Shown here in pieces: positions 22,608 through 31,772 of a stretch of 44,683 nt of DNA. A program made the position numbers and the translations under genes. Source of the DNA: Pseudolabrys sp. (GTDB taxonomy: Bacteria; Pseudomonadota; Alphaproteobacteria; Rhizobiales; Xanthobacteraceae). Below the pieces are notes generated by a model. That model ran no database searches, was not told the DNA's origin, and was given only the letters and a program-made list of their open reading frames with translations. Location: NCBI GenBank assembly GCA_019635575.1, contig JAHBZF010000013.1, positions 1-44,683 on the forward strand, given 5' to 3'. Position 1 is the stretch's first letter; every line of letters starts with the position of its first letter.

Positions 22608-23630
22608 TCAGTTGAACTTCAGATCCGCCGCGCTCGGCAGGAACGACGCATCAAAGATGTCGGCGGCTTTCGGCTTCGCGTTCTTGAACGTATAGGTCAA
22701 AGCGATCTGATCGACCGCCTGATCGAACCGCGCATTGTCGATCCGGCCGAAGCCGTTCTTGCGGGTCTCATCGGTGACGATGTTGTCCTTCAACACCATC
22801 TGAAGCCGCTCCAGCTCGACGCTCTTCTTGGCGACCCCGTTGCGCTTCATGATCGACTCGATGGCGGCATCCGGATCCTTGACCGTGTCCTTCAACCCCT
22901 TGGCGAAGGCGACGAGAAACTTCCGGACCGCATCCGGATGTTCCTTGGCGAAATTCGTGTTCACCATGATCACGTTGCCATAGAGCTTCACGCCGTAGTC
23001 CGACATCAACATGATGACGATGTCGTTCGCCGGAACGCCGCGCTCCTTCAGATTGATCGCATTGAACGAGAACGCGGCAATCGCATCGACCTGCCCTGCC
23101 GCCAGCATCGGCTCGCGCACGGGGAATCCGATGTTGTCGACCGTCACCTTCGACGGATCGATGTTGTTAGCCTTCGTGAAGATATTCCACTGCGCATAGG
23201 CGGCATCCGCCGACGGAGCGCCGAGCCGTTTGCCGACAAGATCGGCCGGCTTTGCGACGCCGCGCGATTTCAGACTGATGATGGCGAACGGCGGCCGGTC
23301 GTGCACGAGAAAGACAGCCTTCACCGGCGCGTTTGGATTGGCGTCGAGGAACTTGATGAGAGAGTTCATGTCGCCCGACGCCATATTATAGACGCCCGAC
23401 GCAACACGGTTGATCGGCTCGAGCGAACCCGCCGCCGTATCGATGGTGACGTCTAGTCCCTCCGCTTTGAAATAGCCTTTGTCGAACGGCACCAGAAACG
23501 GCGCCATCTGTCCGTCGAATTTCCAGTCGAGTGAAAACTTCACCGGCGTTTGCGCCTGCACAGCGCTTGTCGCAGCCAGCAGCAATCCGGCAATCAGACC
23601 GGCAGACAGCTTCGCAGAGAGAGTCAACAT
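22608..23630 (-). CDS. NMT1/THI5-like ABC substrate-binding protein
   Basis: 340 residues. A signal peptide (LSAGLIAGLLLAATSAVQA, cleaved before QTPVKF) precedes an NMT1/THI5-type binding fold: VKFSLDWKFDGQMAPFLVPF, KGYFKAEGLDVTID, RVASGVYNMASGDMNSLI, VGKRLGAPSADAAYAQW, GQVDAIAAFSFNAINL. This family binds pyrimidine precursors, riboflavin, nitrate or sulfonates. GGGGATC precedes the ATG. No permease or ATPase of this type is adjacent. It is divergent from the hydantoinase gene, which suggests uptake of a related cyclic amide, but this is inference. Confidence 0.9.
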   Translation of the reverse strand: MLTLSAKLSAGLIAGLLLAATSAVQAQTPVKFSLDWKFDGQMAPFLVPFDKGYFKAEGLDVTIDTAAGSLEPINRVASGVYNMASGDMNSLIKFLDANPNAPVKAVFLVHDRPPFAIISLKSRGVAKPADLVGKRLGAPSADAAYAQWNIFTKANNIDPSKVTVDNIGFPVREPMLAAGQVDAIAAFSFNAINLKERGVPANDIVIMLMSDYGVKLYGNVIMVNTNFAKEHPDAVRKFLVAFAKGLKDTVKDPDAAIESIMKRNGVAKKSVELERLQMVLKDNIVTDETRKNGFGRIDNARFDQAVDQIALTYTFKNAKPKAADIFDASFLPSAADLKFN

Positions 23631-23680
23631 CGCGATCCCCTTTCACGGTTGTTCGACACTTACAGACTCACTCGAAAAGA

Positions 23681-23696
23681 TTGATGCAGACATCAA
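23681..23696. promoter_or_regulatory. Inverted repeat in the divergent hydantoinase/binding-protein spacer
   Basis: TTGATG-CAGA-CATCAA, with perfect 6-bp arms. It lies 51 bases upstream of the binding-protein start (minus) and 81 bases upstream of the hydantoinase start (plus), so one regulator could control both genes. It does not match the ATCGG-N5-CCGAT element found further right. Confidence 0.4.
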
Positions 23697-23776
23697 GCAA
23701 TCGAGTATATCATTCACCTCATTCCAGCCTCGGCACATCCATCGAACGCGAGCAGATCAGAGAACTGGTTGCAAAC

Positions 23777-25165
23777 ATGTCATCCAAAATCGCTGCCGAT
23801 CTTGTAGTCAAAGGCGGCACGGCGCTGATACCCGGCGTCGGCCGCATGCGCGCCGACATCGCTGTCGCCAACGGAAAGATCGTCGCGCTTGGCGAGAATC
23901 TGTCGGGCGAAACGGTTGTCGATGCGTCCGGAAAGCTGATCATCCCCGGCATCTTCGATCCGCATACGCATATCGGCAATGAACGATCGTTCGACGAGGA
24001 AGCCGAGACCGAAACGCGCGCTGCCATTCTCGGCGGCGTCACCACCATCGGCATTTTCATCCGCAGCTTGCAGGACTCCTACCTCAAGCATCTGCCGGGT
24101 TTCCGGAAGGCGATGGATGAAAAGAGTTACGTCGACTCGATCTTCCATCCGCAGCTTTTCAACGACGAGCAGATTTCCGAGATCCCCGTCTACGTCCGCG
24201 ATTACGGCATCCGCTCGTTCAAATTCTACATGTCCGGCCTGCCGGGGATCGTGAACTCGGTCCCCGACGACATGCTGCTGCGCGGCTTCAGGGCAGTGGC
24301 TGCGGTCGGCCCGGACGCAATCACCTGCGTGCATTGCGAGACCGGCTCGCTGATCGCGGCCGCGCGCACCGCATTGCAGGAGAAACCCGACGGCACGCTG
24401 GCCGACTGGACACTCGCTCACCCGCCGGAAGCGGAAGCCCTCGCGATCCAGACCGCGTTGTACCTGGCGCAGGTTGCCGGTGCTCATCTTTATGTCGTGC
24501 ATCTCTCGAGCAGCGATGGTCTTGAGGTCGTGCGGCAGGCGCGGCGACAGGGATTGAATTTCACCGTCGAGACCACGACGACGTTTCTCGGCATCAACGA
24601 TCGCGATCCGAACGGATTTCTTGCAAAAGCCGTGCCGCCGGTTCGTCCTCCCTCGCATCAGGAGGCGCTCTGGCAGGGCATCGCCGAAGGCTCGATCAAC
24701 ACGATCGGCACGGACAACACCTCGCGCACCCGCGGCGGCAAGAAACCGGAGGCCGGTCTGCACGGCTCGCGGCCGGGATTGCCGTTGCTCGGGACGCATC
24801 TTCCAGCGCTGCTGCATTTCGGCCGGCAACACGATATCCCGCTCGAAACGCTGATCGACGGCGCCACGCGTGCGCCGGCGCGCGTGTTCGGCCTTTACCC
24901 GCGCAAGGGGACGATTGCCGTGGGCTCGGATGCCGACCTTGTGGTGGTCGATCTCGATCTGGAGAAAACCGTGCGCGCCGAAAACCTGCGCGGCATGTCG
25001 GATTTCTCGCCGTTCGAGGGAAAGACGCTCAAGGGCTGGCCAGTCGTCACCATCAAGAACGGCGTTGTGATCGCGCGCGACGGCGAGATTGTCGACAAAG
25101 CCAATGGCCGGTATCTGCTGCGCGCGCCTCAGGCGGCGCCGAACGTCGCCTGGATCAAGCGATAG
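23777..25165 (+). CDS. Hydantoinase/dihydropyrimidinase-family amidohydrolase
   Basis: 462 residues from the ATG at 23777. The binuclear metal site is complete and placed as in dihydropyrimidinase: His63 and His65 in DPHTHIG, Lys149 (expected carbamylated lysine) in SFKFYMSG, His186 in CVHCETG, His242 in VVHLSS and Asp313 in IGTDNTSR. It opens cyclic amide rings (dihydropyrimidines, hydantoins or related). Family members usually have SDH or TDH at the last motif; here Asp313 is followed by Asn. The ribosome-binding site is weak. A longer in-frame ORF from 23531 runs through the divergent promoter and is rejected. Convergent with the amidase. Confidence 0.92.
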   Translation: MSSKIAADLVVKGGTALIPGVGRMRADIAVANGKIVALGENLSGETVVDASGKLIIPGIFDPHTHIGNERSFDEEAETETRAAILGGVTTIGIFIRSLQDSYLKHLPGFRKAMDEKSYVDSIFHPQLFNDEQISEIPVYVRDYGIRSFKFYMSGLPGIVNSVPDDMLLRGFRAVAAVGPDAITCVHCETGSLIAAARTALQEKPDGTLADWTLAHPPEAEALAIQTALYLAQVAGAHLYVVHLSSSDGLEVVRQARRQGLNFTVETTTTFLGINDRDPNGFLAKAVPPVRPPSHQEALWQGIAEGSINTIGTDNTSRTRGGKKPEAGLHGSRPGLPLLGTHLPALLHFGRQHDIPLETLIDGATRAPARVFGLYPRKGTIAVGSDADLVVVDLDLEKTVRAENLRGMSDFSPFEGKTLKGWPVVTIKNGVVIARDGEIVDKANGRYLLRAPQAAPNVAWIKR

Positions 25166-25230
25166 GATGAAACCGAAGGGCTCGTTCGTCGCGCTTCGAT
25201 GACGATGCCCCATGCCGATCTCCCCGATCG

Positions 25231-26640
25231 CTATCCGGCGAATGTCGGCCAGCCGACCGGCGCGCGGCGCTGCACGAGTTTTGACAGACCGAGGATGCGC
25301 GGTTCGGAAAAACGCGGACCGACGATCTGCAAGCCGACCGGCAGGTTCGCAGCGGTCTTCCCGCACGGGACGGACCCGGCGGGGAAACCGACCATCGTGA
25401 CGAGGAAGTTGGACGCAACCCAGTCGATATAGTTGTCCAGGCGCTTGCCGCCGATCAGATCGGGAAAGTTCTTCACGACCGGATAAGGCGTCACCGGCGC
25501 GGTCGGCGTCAGCAGGAAATCGTAACGCGACAGGAGATCGCGGAATTTCCTCAAGCACTTCTCGCGAACTGCTTCCGCCTTGGCGATATCTTCGACCGTC
25601 AGCTTGAGGCCATCGCGGATATTGCCGGCTAGGTTCGGACCGAACTCCGGCAGCATCGCCATGCGCTCGAGCTGCTGCCCGACCATCCACTGGCCGCGCA
25701 GCACCTTGTAAGCGTCGATCCCTTCGGAGACGTTGAACGTGATCTCCTCGACGGCCGCGCCGTCGTCCGCGAGACGCTTCGCCGCCGCGCGGCAGAGATC
25801 GTCGACATCCTTGTCGACGCCGAGGCCGGAAATGTCCGAGACATAAGCGACGCGCAGACCCTTGGCATCGTCGGTGCGCTGCACCTCGGCGAGCGCGCTC
25901 GACCACGGCGGCATCGCCGATGCCGGCCACAACGGGTCGAGTCCGACCATGCCATCGAGCATCAGCGCCGCATCCTCCGCCGAGCGCGCCAGCGGTCCAT
26001 GCACCTGACCGGTGTCCCACGGCAGGCGCATGCCTTCGTTGGGAATGAGATCGCCGGTGGTGCGAACCCCGACGATGCCGCAGAACGAGGCCGGAATGCG
26101 CACCGAGCATCCGAAGTCGGTGCCGTGCGCGATCGGCACCATGCCGCTCGCCACCGCGACCGCCGAGCCGCCCGACGAACCGGCGGGACTCAATTCCGGA
26201 TTCCACGGATTGCGCGTGGCGCCGAACAGCGCGTTGACGGTGTTGGCGCCGGTCGCGAACTCCGGCACGTTGGTCTTTCCGAGGATGATCGCGCCCGCGC
26301 GGCGCAGGCGCGCGACCACCGCGGCATCCTCGTCCGGCACGAAATCCTTGTAGAGCGGCGAACCGTAGGTTGTCCGGATGCCGGCCGTCAGGGTGACATC
26401 CTTGATCACCACCGGCAGGCCGTGCAGCGGCCCGAGCGTTTCATTGTTTAGAACGGCGGCCTCGGCGGCCTTTGCGGCTAATCGCGCCTTGTCTTCCGCC
26501 AGGGTGACAATCGCATTAAATTTCGGATTCTGGACCGCGATGGTCTCCAGATGCGCATCAAGCACCTCGACAGGAGAGACGTCTCTCTGCTTGATACGGG
26601 TCGCCAACTCGACTGCGGAGGTGCGTGAGACATTCATCAT
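25231..26640 (-). CDS. Amidase-signature family amidohydrolase
   Basis: 469 residues from the ATG at 26640. The catalytic Ser-cisSer-Lys triad is complete: Lys80 in LPVVIKDV, Ser155 in SPAGSSGGSA and Ser179 in HGTDFGCSVRIPA (Cys178 replaces the common Gly). It hydrolyses an amide or ureido-acid. AtzE, AtzF and allophanate hydrolase belong to the same family, so a downstream step after ring opening fits. No AtzG-like small partner is seen. Divergent from the LysR gene, with the shared operator (26693-26735) between them. The extended ORF to 26706 overlaps that operator and is rejected. Confidence 0.9.
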   Translation of the reverse strand: MMNVSRTSAVELATRIKQRDVSPVEVLDAHLETIAVQNPKFNAIVTLAEDKARLAAKAAEAAVLNNETLGPLHGLPVVIKDVTLTAGIRTTYGSPLYKDFVPDEDAAVVARLRRAGAIILGKTNVPEFATGANTVNALFGATRNPWNPELSPAGSSGGSAVAVASGMVPIAHGTDFGCSVRIPASFCGIVGVRTTGDLIPNEGMRLPWDTGQVHGPLARSAEDAALMLDGMVGLDPLWPASAMPPWSSALAEVQRTDDAKGLRVAYVSDISGLGVDKDVDDLCRAAAKRLADDGAAVEEITFNVSEGIDAYKVLRGQWMVGQQLERMAMLPEFGPNLAGNIRDGLKLTVEDIAKAEAVREKCLRKFRDLLSRYDFLLTPTAPVTPYPVVKNFPDLIGGKRLDNYIDWVASNFLVTMVGFPAGSVPCGKTAANLPVGLQIVGPRFSEPRILGLSKLVQRRAPVGWPTFAG

Positions 26641-26692
26641 GAGGCTTCGGCACTCCGGTTTTCGGCACAAAGCTTTTCGCAGCCGGCCGGAC

Positions 26693-26735
26693 CTGTCCAA
26701 CAACAATTGATGATGCGGCTATCGGGCCGCCCGAT
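26693..26735. promoter_or_regulatory. Shared LysR-type operator, copy 3 (amidase/lysR spacer)
   Basis: CTGTCCAACAA at 26693-26703 and the inverted repeat ATCGG-GCCGC-CCGAT at 26721-26735. The spacing between the two parts is identical to copies at 35013-35055 and 42877-42919. Outside the conserved blocks the copy has diverged (29 of 43 positions match copy 2). The repeat fits T-N11-A. It faces the amidase gene (minus) and also overlaps the region upstream of the lysR start, a classic layout for target activation plus autoregulation. Confidence 0.65.
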
Positions 26736-26770
26736 GGCTGCCCCCGATTCCACCCTTGAACGGACGAGAA

Positions 26771-27688
26771 ATGGCATCCCAGATCGAGCTTTGGATGGAG
26801 ATCAGGCAGATTCGCTACGCGCTTGCCGTCGCCAGCGAACGCAGCTTCACCAAGGCCGCCAATCAGCTCAACATCACCCAGTCGGCGGTGTCCGAGCAGA
26901 TCAAGCTGCTCGAGACCCGCATCGGCTTTGACCTGTTCCGCCGCACCAGCCGGGGCATCGAGCAGACCGAGCGCGGCCGGATGTTTCTCTACGAGGCCGA
27001 GCACGTCTTTTCCGACCTGATGAAGCTCGGCGATGTGGCTCGCCGCCTGAGCGGCGCCGATGTGGAATCCCTGGTGCTCGGCATGGGATCTGGCCTCGCG
27101 CCCGCGCTGATCCCGTGTCTGTTTCCGCGGTCACCCTTCCCGTCCAATCTTCATCTGGAAATCCGCACCACGCCGACCCGGCTGGTGTTCGATGCGCTGT
27201 GCGAAGACAAGATCGACCTCGGGCTCGTGGTCGATGTCGGACCGGACCGCGTGCCGACCGGCCTGGTCGGAACGCCGCTGCTGACGCTGGATTTCACCTT
27301 GATCCTGCCCAAGGCGCATCCGCTGGCCGAAGAAGGCCGCGCCATCGACATAGCCATGCTCGCGCATGAGCCGATCATCATGAACGAGTTGTCGATCGGC
27401 TATGGCCAGATCGTCCACAAGATGTTCACCGATCTGGGGATCCAACCGCGGATCCGCGCCATCGTCGACAACGTCGAGACCATCAAGATGATGGTGCAGA
27501 CCGGAACGGGGATCGCGATCATTCCGACCGGATCGGCCGACGACGCCATCAAGCTCGGCTTGATCGAGCAGCGCCCGATCGGCAATGCCGCGACGATGAC
27601 GATCAGCGCCTATCACTCGCGGCAGGCGCTGTCCCGCCGCAAGAAAACCCTGATCAACTGGCTGCTGCAACCGGCCGGCAAAGCCTGA
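26771..27688 (+). CDS. LysR-family regulator, likely controller of the catabolic island
   Basis: 305 residues from the ATG at 26771 (a TTG at 26756 is also in frame). The helix-turn-helix covers about residues 10-60: IRQIRYALAVASERSFTKAA, NQLNITQSAVSEQIKLLETR. An effector-binding domain follows (LVLGMGSGLAPALIPCLF..., DKIDLGLVVDVGPDRVP, NVETIKMMVQTGTGIAIIPT). It is divergent from the amidase with operator copy 3 in between. The same element upstream of operons A and B suggests it also controls the barbiturase-like and molybdenum-hydroxylase operons. The effector is unknown. Confidence 0.9.
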   Translation: MASQIELWMEIRQIRYALAVASERSFTKAANQLNITQSAVSEQIKLLETRIGFDLFRRTSRGIEQTERGRMFLYEAEHVFSDLMKLGDVARRLSGADVESLVLGMGSGLAPALIPCLFPRSPFPSNLHLEIRTTPTRLVFDALCEDKIDLGLVVDVGPDRVPTGLVGTPLLTLDFTLILPKAHPLAEEGRAIDIAMLAHEPIIMNELSIGYGQIVHKMFTDLGIQPRIRAIVDNVETIKMMVQTGTGIAIIPTGSADDAIKLGLIEQRPIGNAATMTISAYHSRQALSRRKKTLINWLLQPAGKA

Positions 27689-27724
27689 GCCTGGTGCCAC
27701 GGATCATCCTCAATCCGCGTCGGC

Positions 27725-27750
27725 GGCGAGCGGCGCAATCGCCGCCCGCC
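27725..27750. terminator. Hairpin between convergent lysR and LVIVD genes
   Basis: GCGGCG-CAAT-CGCCGC at 27730-27745, extended by four further pairs (27725-27728 with 27747-27750) across one mismatch. It sits in the 76-base convergent spacer and could serve both strands, although no T-run follows on either. Confidence 0.4.
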
Positions 27751-27764
27751 CTCATCACCACAGG

Positions 27765-28877
27765 CTAAATCCGCTCGAGGATATAGAAGCCGCGCGAGCG
27801 GTCGATCAGATAGATCAGCCCACGTGAATCGTAGCAGACGTCGTTGCTCTGCACGCGCGTGGCCCCTTCCGGCACCGGCGGCATGAATGAAGCGACCTGC
27901 TTCGGTGCATGCGGGTTGGCGATATCGACGATCCGCAAGCCGCGCGCGAACCAGGCGATCGGAATCTCGGTGCTGCGGATATCTTCGCAGAACTGATGCA
28001 GACCGGTGTAGTCCTCTTTCGGCAAACCGTCTTCATCCTCGACCTGGAAACTCGCAAACGGCATCGGCCGGGTTTCATCGGTGATATCGACCAGCCACAG
28101 GAACGACGGCGATGTCGGACCGGCCAGCCGACCCACATCCTCGTCCGCGACCAGCATGACGCGGCGGCCGCGCAGCAGGAACGGCACCGGCAGCGCCGTG
28201 TGCGTCGGCCACGGAAACGGCGGACTCCAGTCGAGACCGGAGACGAACTTCGGCTTGGTCATGTCATCGATGTTGAGAATGACAAAACCGCCGTGCCAGT
28301 AACTGGTATAAAGGCGATTGCCGACGCGCATCGGATGATGACAACGATGGTCCGTGCCCTTCCAGGTCGGCGTTTCACCGCCCGCCGCCCATTGGCCCGG
28401 CATCCACCACCGGCCGACTTCTTCCGGCTTGTCGGGCTTCGCGAAATCGATGATCTGGACGATGTTGCCGAGATACCCGTCCATTTCCGGAGAGCCATAG
28501 ACATAACGTCCGTCGAACGTGAAGCGGTGCATGCCCCGCGTCTGCCACGTCGCGATATGCCGCGGTTTCGACGGTGTTGAGACGTCGAAGACTTCGAGGC
28601 CGCCCTTGAAATCCGGGTCCTTGCGACCGATCGGGTAAACCTCCCGGTTGACCAGCATCACGTCGTTCTCGACGCGAACCTTATGCGACAGCGTTTGTTC
28701 CGGGGTTTTGACCTCGGCAATCAGACGCGGCTTGGAAGGATCGCTGATATCGACAATCGACGTTCCGTTCGGCGGCTTGATGTGGCCGACATAAGCGGTG
28801 TTCTTGTTGACCACGATCTGCCCGCCGCCGGGGCAATCGAAGTAACCGACGATGCGCAATCCATCGATATGAGACAT
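27765..28877 (-). CDS. LVIVD-repeat beta-propeller protein, operon A copy
   Basis: 370 residues, no signal peptide, so cytoplasmic. Repeats with SIVDISDPSKPRLI, LEVFDVSTPSKPRHIA, VQIIDFAKPDKPEEVGRW, FVILNIDDMTKPKFV, LRIVDIANPHAPKQVAS mark beta-propeller blades of the LVIVD type. Six histidines (H32, H65, H117, H181, H226, H294) line up with six in the paralogue at 35901-37133. Such His sets in the centre of a propeller often bind a metal, as in SBP56-like proteins, so this may be a metalloenzyme rather than a scaffold. GGAG precedes the ATG by 8 bases. Last gene of operon A, 59 bases after the CodA-like gene. Confidence 0.85.
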   Translation of the reverse strand: MSHIDGLRIVGYFDCPGGGQIVVNKNTAYVGHIKPPNGTSIVDISDPSKPRLIAEVKTPEQTLSHKVRVENDVMLVNREVYPIGRKDPDFKGGLEVFDVSTPSKPRHIATWQTRGMHRFTFDGRYVYGSPEMDGYLGNIVQIIDFAKPDKPEEVGRWWMPGQWAAGGETPTWKGTDHRCHHPMRVGNRLYTSYWHGGFVILNIDDMTKPKFVSGLDWSPPFPWPTHTALPVPFLLRGRRVMLVADEDVGRLAGPTSPSFLWLVDITDETRPMPFASFQVEDEDGLPKEDYTGLHQFCEDIRSTEIPIAWFARGLRIVDIANPHAPKQVASFMPPVPEGATRVQSNDVCYDSRGLIYLIDRSRGFYILERI

Positions 28878-28936
28878 TGATCAAACTCCAGATCGTTTTT
28901 GTTGTTGGTTCTGCAGACGGCCGAGCGCCGTCCGTA

Positions 28937-30199
28937 TCAGTTGTCCTGCCAGTGCAACTTCCGCTCGGTGACCGTTTCGGCGACGACACGTCCATTCTTG
29001 ACGACGAAAAGCCGATCGGCCTGCTGCGTGATCGCATCGGCGGCCGACGTCGCGTCCAGGATCACCAGATCGCCGAGGCAGCCGGGCGTCATGCCGTAAT
29101 CGTCGAGCCGCAACAGCTTCGCCGCGTTGCGCGTCGGCATGGCGAAGGCTTCCTCAATCTCAGCCGGTTGACTGAGGTGTGCGGCATGCGCGGTGATGAG
29201 CACCACTTCCAGCGAATCCGCACGGCCGAACGGATAGAACGTGTCCTTCACGCAATCCTGCCCGAACGACACGTTCACGCCTGCCGCGAGCAACTCCTTC
29301 ACACGCGTGATCCCGCGCCGAATCGGTTGTTTGTCGGTGCGACCCTGGAGCATCAGGTTGGTGGCCGGATTTGTGATCATGTTCATGCCCGCCTCCTTGA
29401 CCAGCGCGATCACGCGGGCGGCATAATCGTCCGGATAGGCAGCGAGCGCACAGGTGTGGCCAGAGGTAACTCGCCCGTGCCAGCCGCGCTCGATCGTCAT
29501 CCGCGCGAACATTTCCAGGGTCCGCGCCTGCGGGTTGTCGGTTTCGTCGACGTGCATATCGACGTCCGCATCGTATTTCTGCGCGATGTCAAAGGCGATG
29601 CGGATATGCTCGCGACTGTCCTCCGGCGACGCTTCGTTGAACGGCATGCCGCCGACCACGTCGGCGCCCATTTCCATCGCCTCGTACAGCAGCTTCTCGG
29701 TTCCCGGATTCTTGAGGATGCCCTCCTGCGGGAACGCGACGATCTCCAGATCGATCAGGCCGGCGTAACGCCGCCGCGCCTCCAGCACGCCCTCCAGCGG
29801 CTTCAATCCGCCGATATTGTCCACGTCCACATGCGAGCGCATGCGGGTGACGCCGTTGGAGACCGCGGAGCGGATGACACGCCCGGCCCGCCCGACAATA
29901 TCCTCGACGGTGTAGCGCTTCTTACGCTCCCAGATGATCTCGATCGCTTCCGACAGCGTGCCGGAGACGTTAACGCGAACGTCCTCATTGATGAGCGCCT
30001 TGTCGAGATGAATATGCGGCTCGACAAAACCCGGTATCGCCATCTTGCCCTTGGCATCGATCACGCGCGCGCCATCCGCCATCTTCGCCTTGCCGGCATC
30101 GACATAGCGGCCGCCCGCGAAGGCGAAATCCTGCGGCTTGTCCTTGCCCCACGGGCGCGCATTCTTGACGATGAGATCGACGGGAGCCTGTTCAGTCAT
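28937..30199 (-). CDS. CodA/AtzC-like amidohydrolase (cytosine-deaminase family)
   Basis: 420 residues from the ATG at 30199 (a GTG at 30208 overlapping the ATPase stop is also possible). The active-site layout parallels E. coli cytosine deaminase: His62 and His64 (PHIHLDKA), Gln158 (FPQEG), His216 and Glu219 (DMHVDET), His248 (SGHTC) and Asp315 (FGQDCVKD). The residue after the metal-binding aspartate is Cys316, whereas E. coli CodA has a second Asp that influences substrate choice, so the substrate may not be cytosine. AtzC of the s-triazine pathway belongs to the same group. Sixth gene of operon A. Confidence 0.88.
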   Translation of the reverse strand: MTEQAPVDLIVKNARPWGKDKPQDFAFAGGRYVDAGKAKMADGARVIDAKGKMAIPGFVEPHIHLDKALINEDVRVNVSGTLSEAIEIIWERKKRYTVEDIVGRAGRVIRSAVSNGVTRMRSHVDVDNIGGLKPLEGVLEARRRYAGLIDLEIVAFPQEGILKNPGTEKLLYEAMEMGADVVGGMPFNEASPEDSREHIRIAFDIAQKYDADVDMHVDETDNPQARTLEMFARMTIERGWHGRVTSGHTCALAAYPDDYAARVIALVKEAGMNMITNPATNLMLQGRTDKQPIRRGITRVKELLAAGVNVSFGQDCVKDTFYPFGRADSLEVVLITAHAAHLSQPAEIEEAFAMPTRNAAKLLRLDDYGMTPGCLGDLVILDATSAADAITQQADRLFVVKNGRVVAETVTERKLHWQDN

Positions 30200-30204
30200 C
30201 GCTA

Positions 30205-30972
30205 TCACCCACGAAACCGGCCGAGGAAATTGCGCAGCCGCTCGCTGCGCGGATTGCCGAAAATCTCCGACGGCGGACCCTGCTCGACGATTTCGCCATC
30301 GGCCATGAACACCACGCGATCCGCCACCTCGCGCGCGAACGCCATTTCGTGCGTGACGACGAACATGGTCATGCCGTCGCGGGCGAGGCCCTTCATCACC
30401 CCGAGCACCTCGCCGACCAGCTCCGGATCGAGCGCCGAGGTGACTTCATCGAACAGCATGACCTTCGGCTCCATCGCCAGCGCACGGGCGATGGCGACGC
30501 GCTGCTGCTGACCGCCCGAAAGTTGCGAGGGATAGGCTTCGGCCTTGTCGGCCAGACCAACCTTTGTCAGCAGTTCACGCGCCTTGTCGCGCGCCTGCTG
30601 CGCGGGAATTTTGCGCACGCGCACCGGCGCCTCGATGATATTCTCGATCACCTTGAGATGCGGGAACAGGTTGAACTGCTGGAAGACGATGCCGATCGCG
30701 GTGCGCGTCGCGTTGAGCTTGTGATCGGCGACCTTGACCATCGAGCCGTCCGACCGCTTCTCGTAACCAACCAGCATACCGTCGATCCAGACTTCGCCGG
30801 GACCATAGGGTTCGAGAAAATTCAGACAGTTCAACAACGTGCTCTTACCCGACCCGCTCGGGCCGATGACGCACACCACCTCGCCGGGCTCGACGGTCAT
30901 GTCGATACCCTTGAGGACGTGGAGCGGACCGTATGATTTGTGCAGTCCGGAGACGCGAATGAGATGCGACAT
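30205..30972 (-). CDS. ABC transporter ATP-binding protein, polar amino-acid type
   Basis: 255 residues from the ATG at 30972, two bases after the binding-protein stop. Walker [10 protein letters not shown] at 37-45, Q-loop in [10 protein letters not shown], signature LSGGQQQR at 151-158, Walker [12 protein letters not shown] around 173-182, switch His in VTHEM. Closest in style to GlnQ/HisP. It drives import by the permease at 33104-33757. The ORF extension to 31107 runs into the binding-protein gene and is rejected. Confidence 0.95.
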   Translation of the reverse strand: MSHLIRVSGLHKSYGPLHVLKGIDMTVEPGEVVCVIGPSGSGKSTLLNCLNFLEPYGPGEVWIDGMLVGYEKRSDGSMVKVADHKLNATRTAIGIVFQQFNLFPHLKVIENIIEAPVRVRKIPAQQARDKARELLTKVGLADKAEAYPSQLSGGQQQRVAIARALAMEPKVMLFDEVTSALDPELVGEVLGVMKGLARDGMTMFVVTHEMAFAREVADRVVFMADGEIVEQGPPSEIFGNPRSERLRNFLGRFRG

Positions 30973-30974
30973 GT

Positions 30975-31766
30975 CTACTTTCCCGCCTCGCCGAACCACT
31001 TGACCTTGAGCGCATCCAGCTCGCCGCTGGCCTTCAGCTTGGCGAGGATGCGATTGACCTCCGCCAGCAAGGCCGTCTCGCTCGGATTCACGTTGATCCC
31101 GACCCATCCAGCGTCGTACGTGCCCGTGACCCGCACCCGCTTGAAGTTCTTGTGAATGAGATATTGCAGCGGCGGCAGATTGCTGATGATCGCATCGATC
31201 CGGCCGATTTCAAGGTCGCGCAAAGCGAGCATCAGCGTGTCGTAGGTTTTCACTTCCTTGACGCCATTGACGCTGCGCGCTTCCCGCTCGCCGGTGGTGC
31301 CGAGCTCGGCGCCCAGTGTCAGGCCGGCCAGTTGATCCTTGGCCTTGAGGTTGGTCCTGTCGTCGCGGACGGCGATGGCCACCGCCGTATCGTAATAGGA
31401 ATTGGAGAAAGCCACCTGCTCGGCGCGCGCAGGCGTATGTGTCATCGCCGAAATCAGGAGATCCACTTTTCCGCTTTTCAGCGCCGGGATCAGCCCCTTG
31501 AAATCCACCACCGAGATATTGGCCTTCACGCCCATTTCGCGGGCGACGAGATTCGACAGATCGATATCGAACCCGACCAGCGTCGCCCCTTCCTTGAACT
31601 CGAACGGCGGATAGACACCTGAATTGGCGATCTTCACCTCGCCGGCCTTCTTGATCTGCTCGAGGGCGTCGGCACGCGCGCCATCGATCGAAACGCTGGA
31701 GAAAACAGCGGCCGCCATCAGCGCGACAGCCAATCCGAGCCTGCTCATTGATCCTGTCGTCGGCAT
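30975..31766 (-). CDS. ABC substrate-binding protein, family 3, operon A copy
   Basis: 263 residues. A signal peptide ([20 protein letters not shown], cleaved after ARA) precedes a family-3 binding domain: [78 protein letters not shown]. It captures the substrate in the periplasm for the permease at 33104. A paralogue is in operon B (38205-38999), while permease and ATPase occur only here. The start may be the ATG at 31766 or at 31748. It lies 6 bases after the preceding amidohydrolase. Confidence 0.92.
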   Translation of the reverse strand: MPTTGSMSRLGLAVALMAAAVFSSVSIDGARADALEQIKKAGEVKIANSGVYPPFEFKEGATLVGFDIDLSNLVAREMGVKANISVVDFKGLIPALKSGKVDLLISAMTHTPARAEQVAFSNSYYDTAVAIAVRDDRTNLKAKDQLAGLTLGAELGTTGEREARSVNGVKEVKTYDTLMLALRDLEIGRIDAIISNLPPLQYLIHKNFKRVRVTGTYDAGWVGINVNPSETALLAEVNRILAKLKASGELDALKVKWFGEAGK

Positions 31767-31772
31767 GCGTCC

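Noticed and set aside
23649-23658. TTGTTCGACA as a fourth copy of the shared operator
   Set aside because: It matches the TTGTTGGACA core at 9 of 10 bases but the ATCGG-N5-CCGAT inverted repeat is missing at the expected distance.
23780-26206. 808-residue minus-strand ORF antisense to the hydantoinase and out of frame with the amidase
   Set aside because: Arg/His-rich composition without any domain; both overlapping genes have complete active sites. A product of high GC content.
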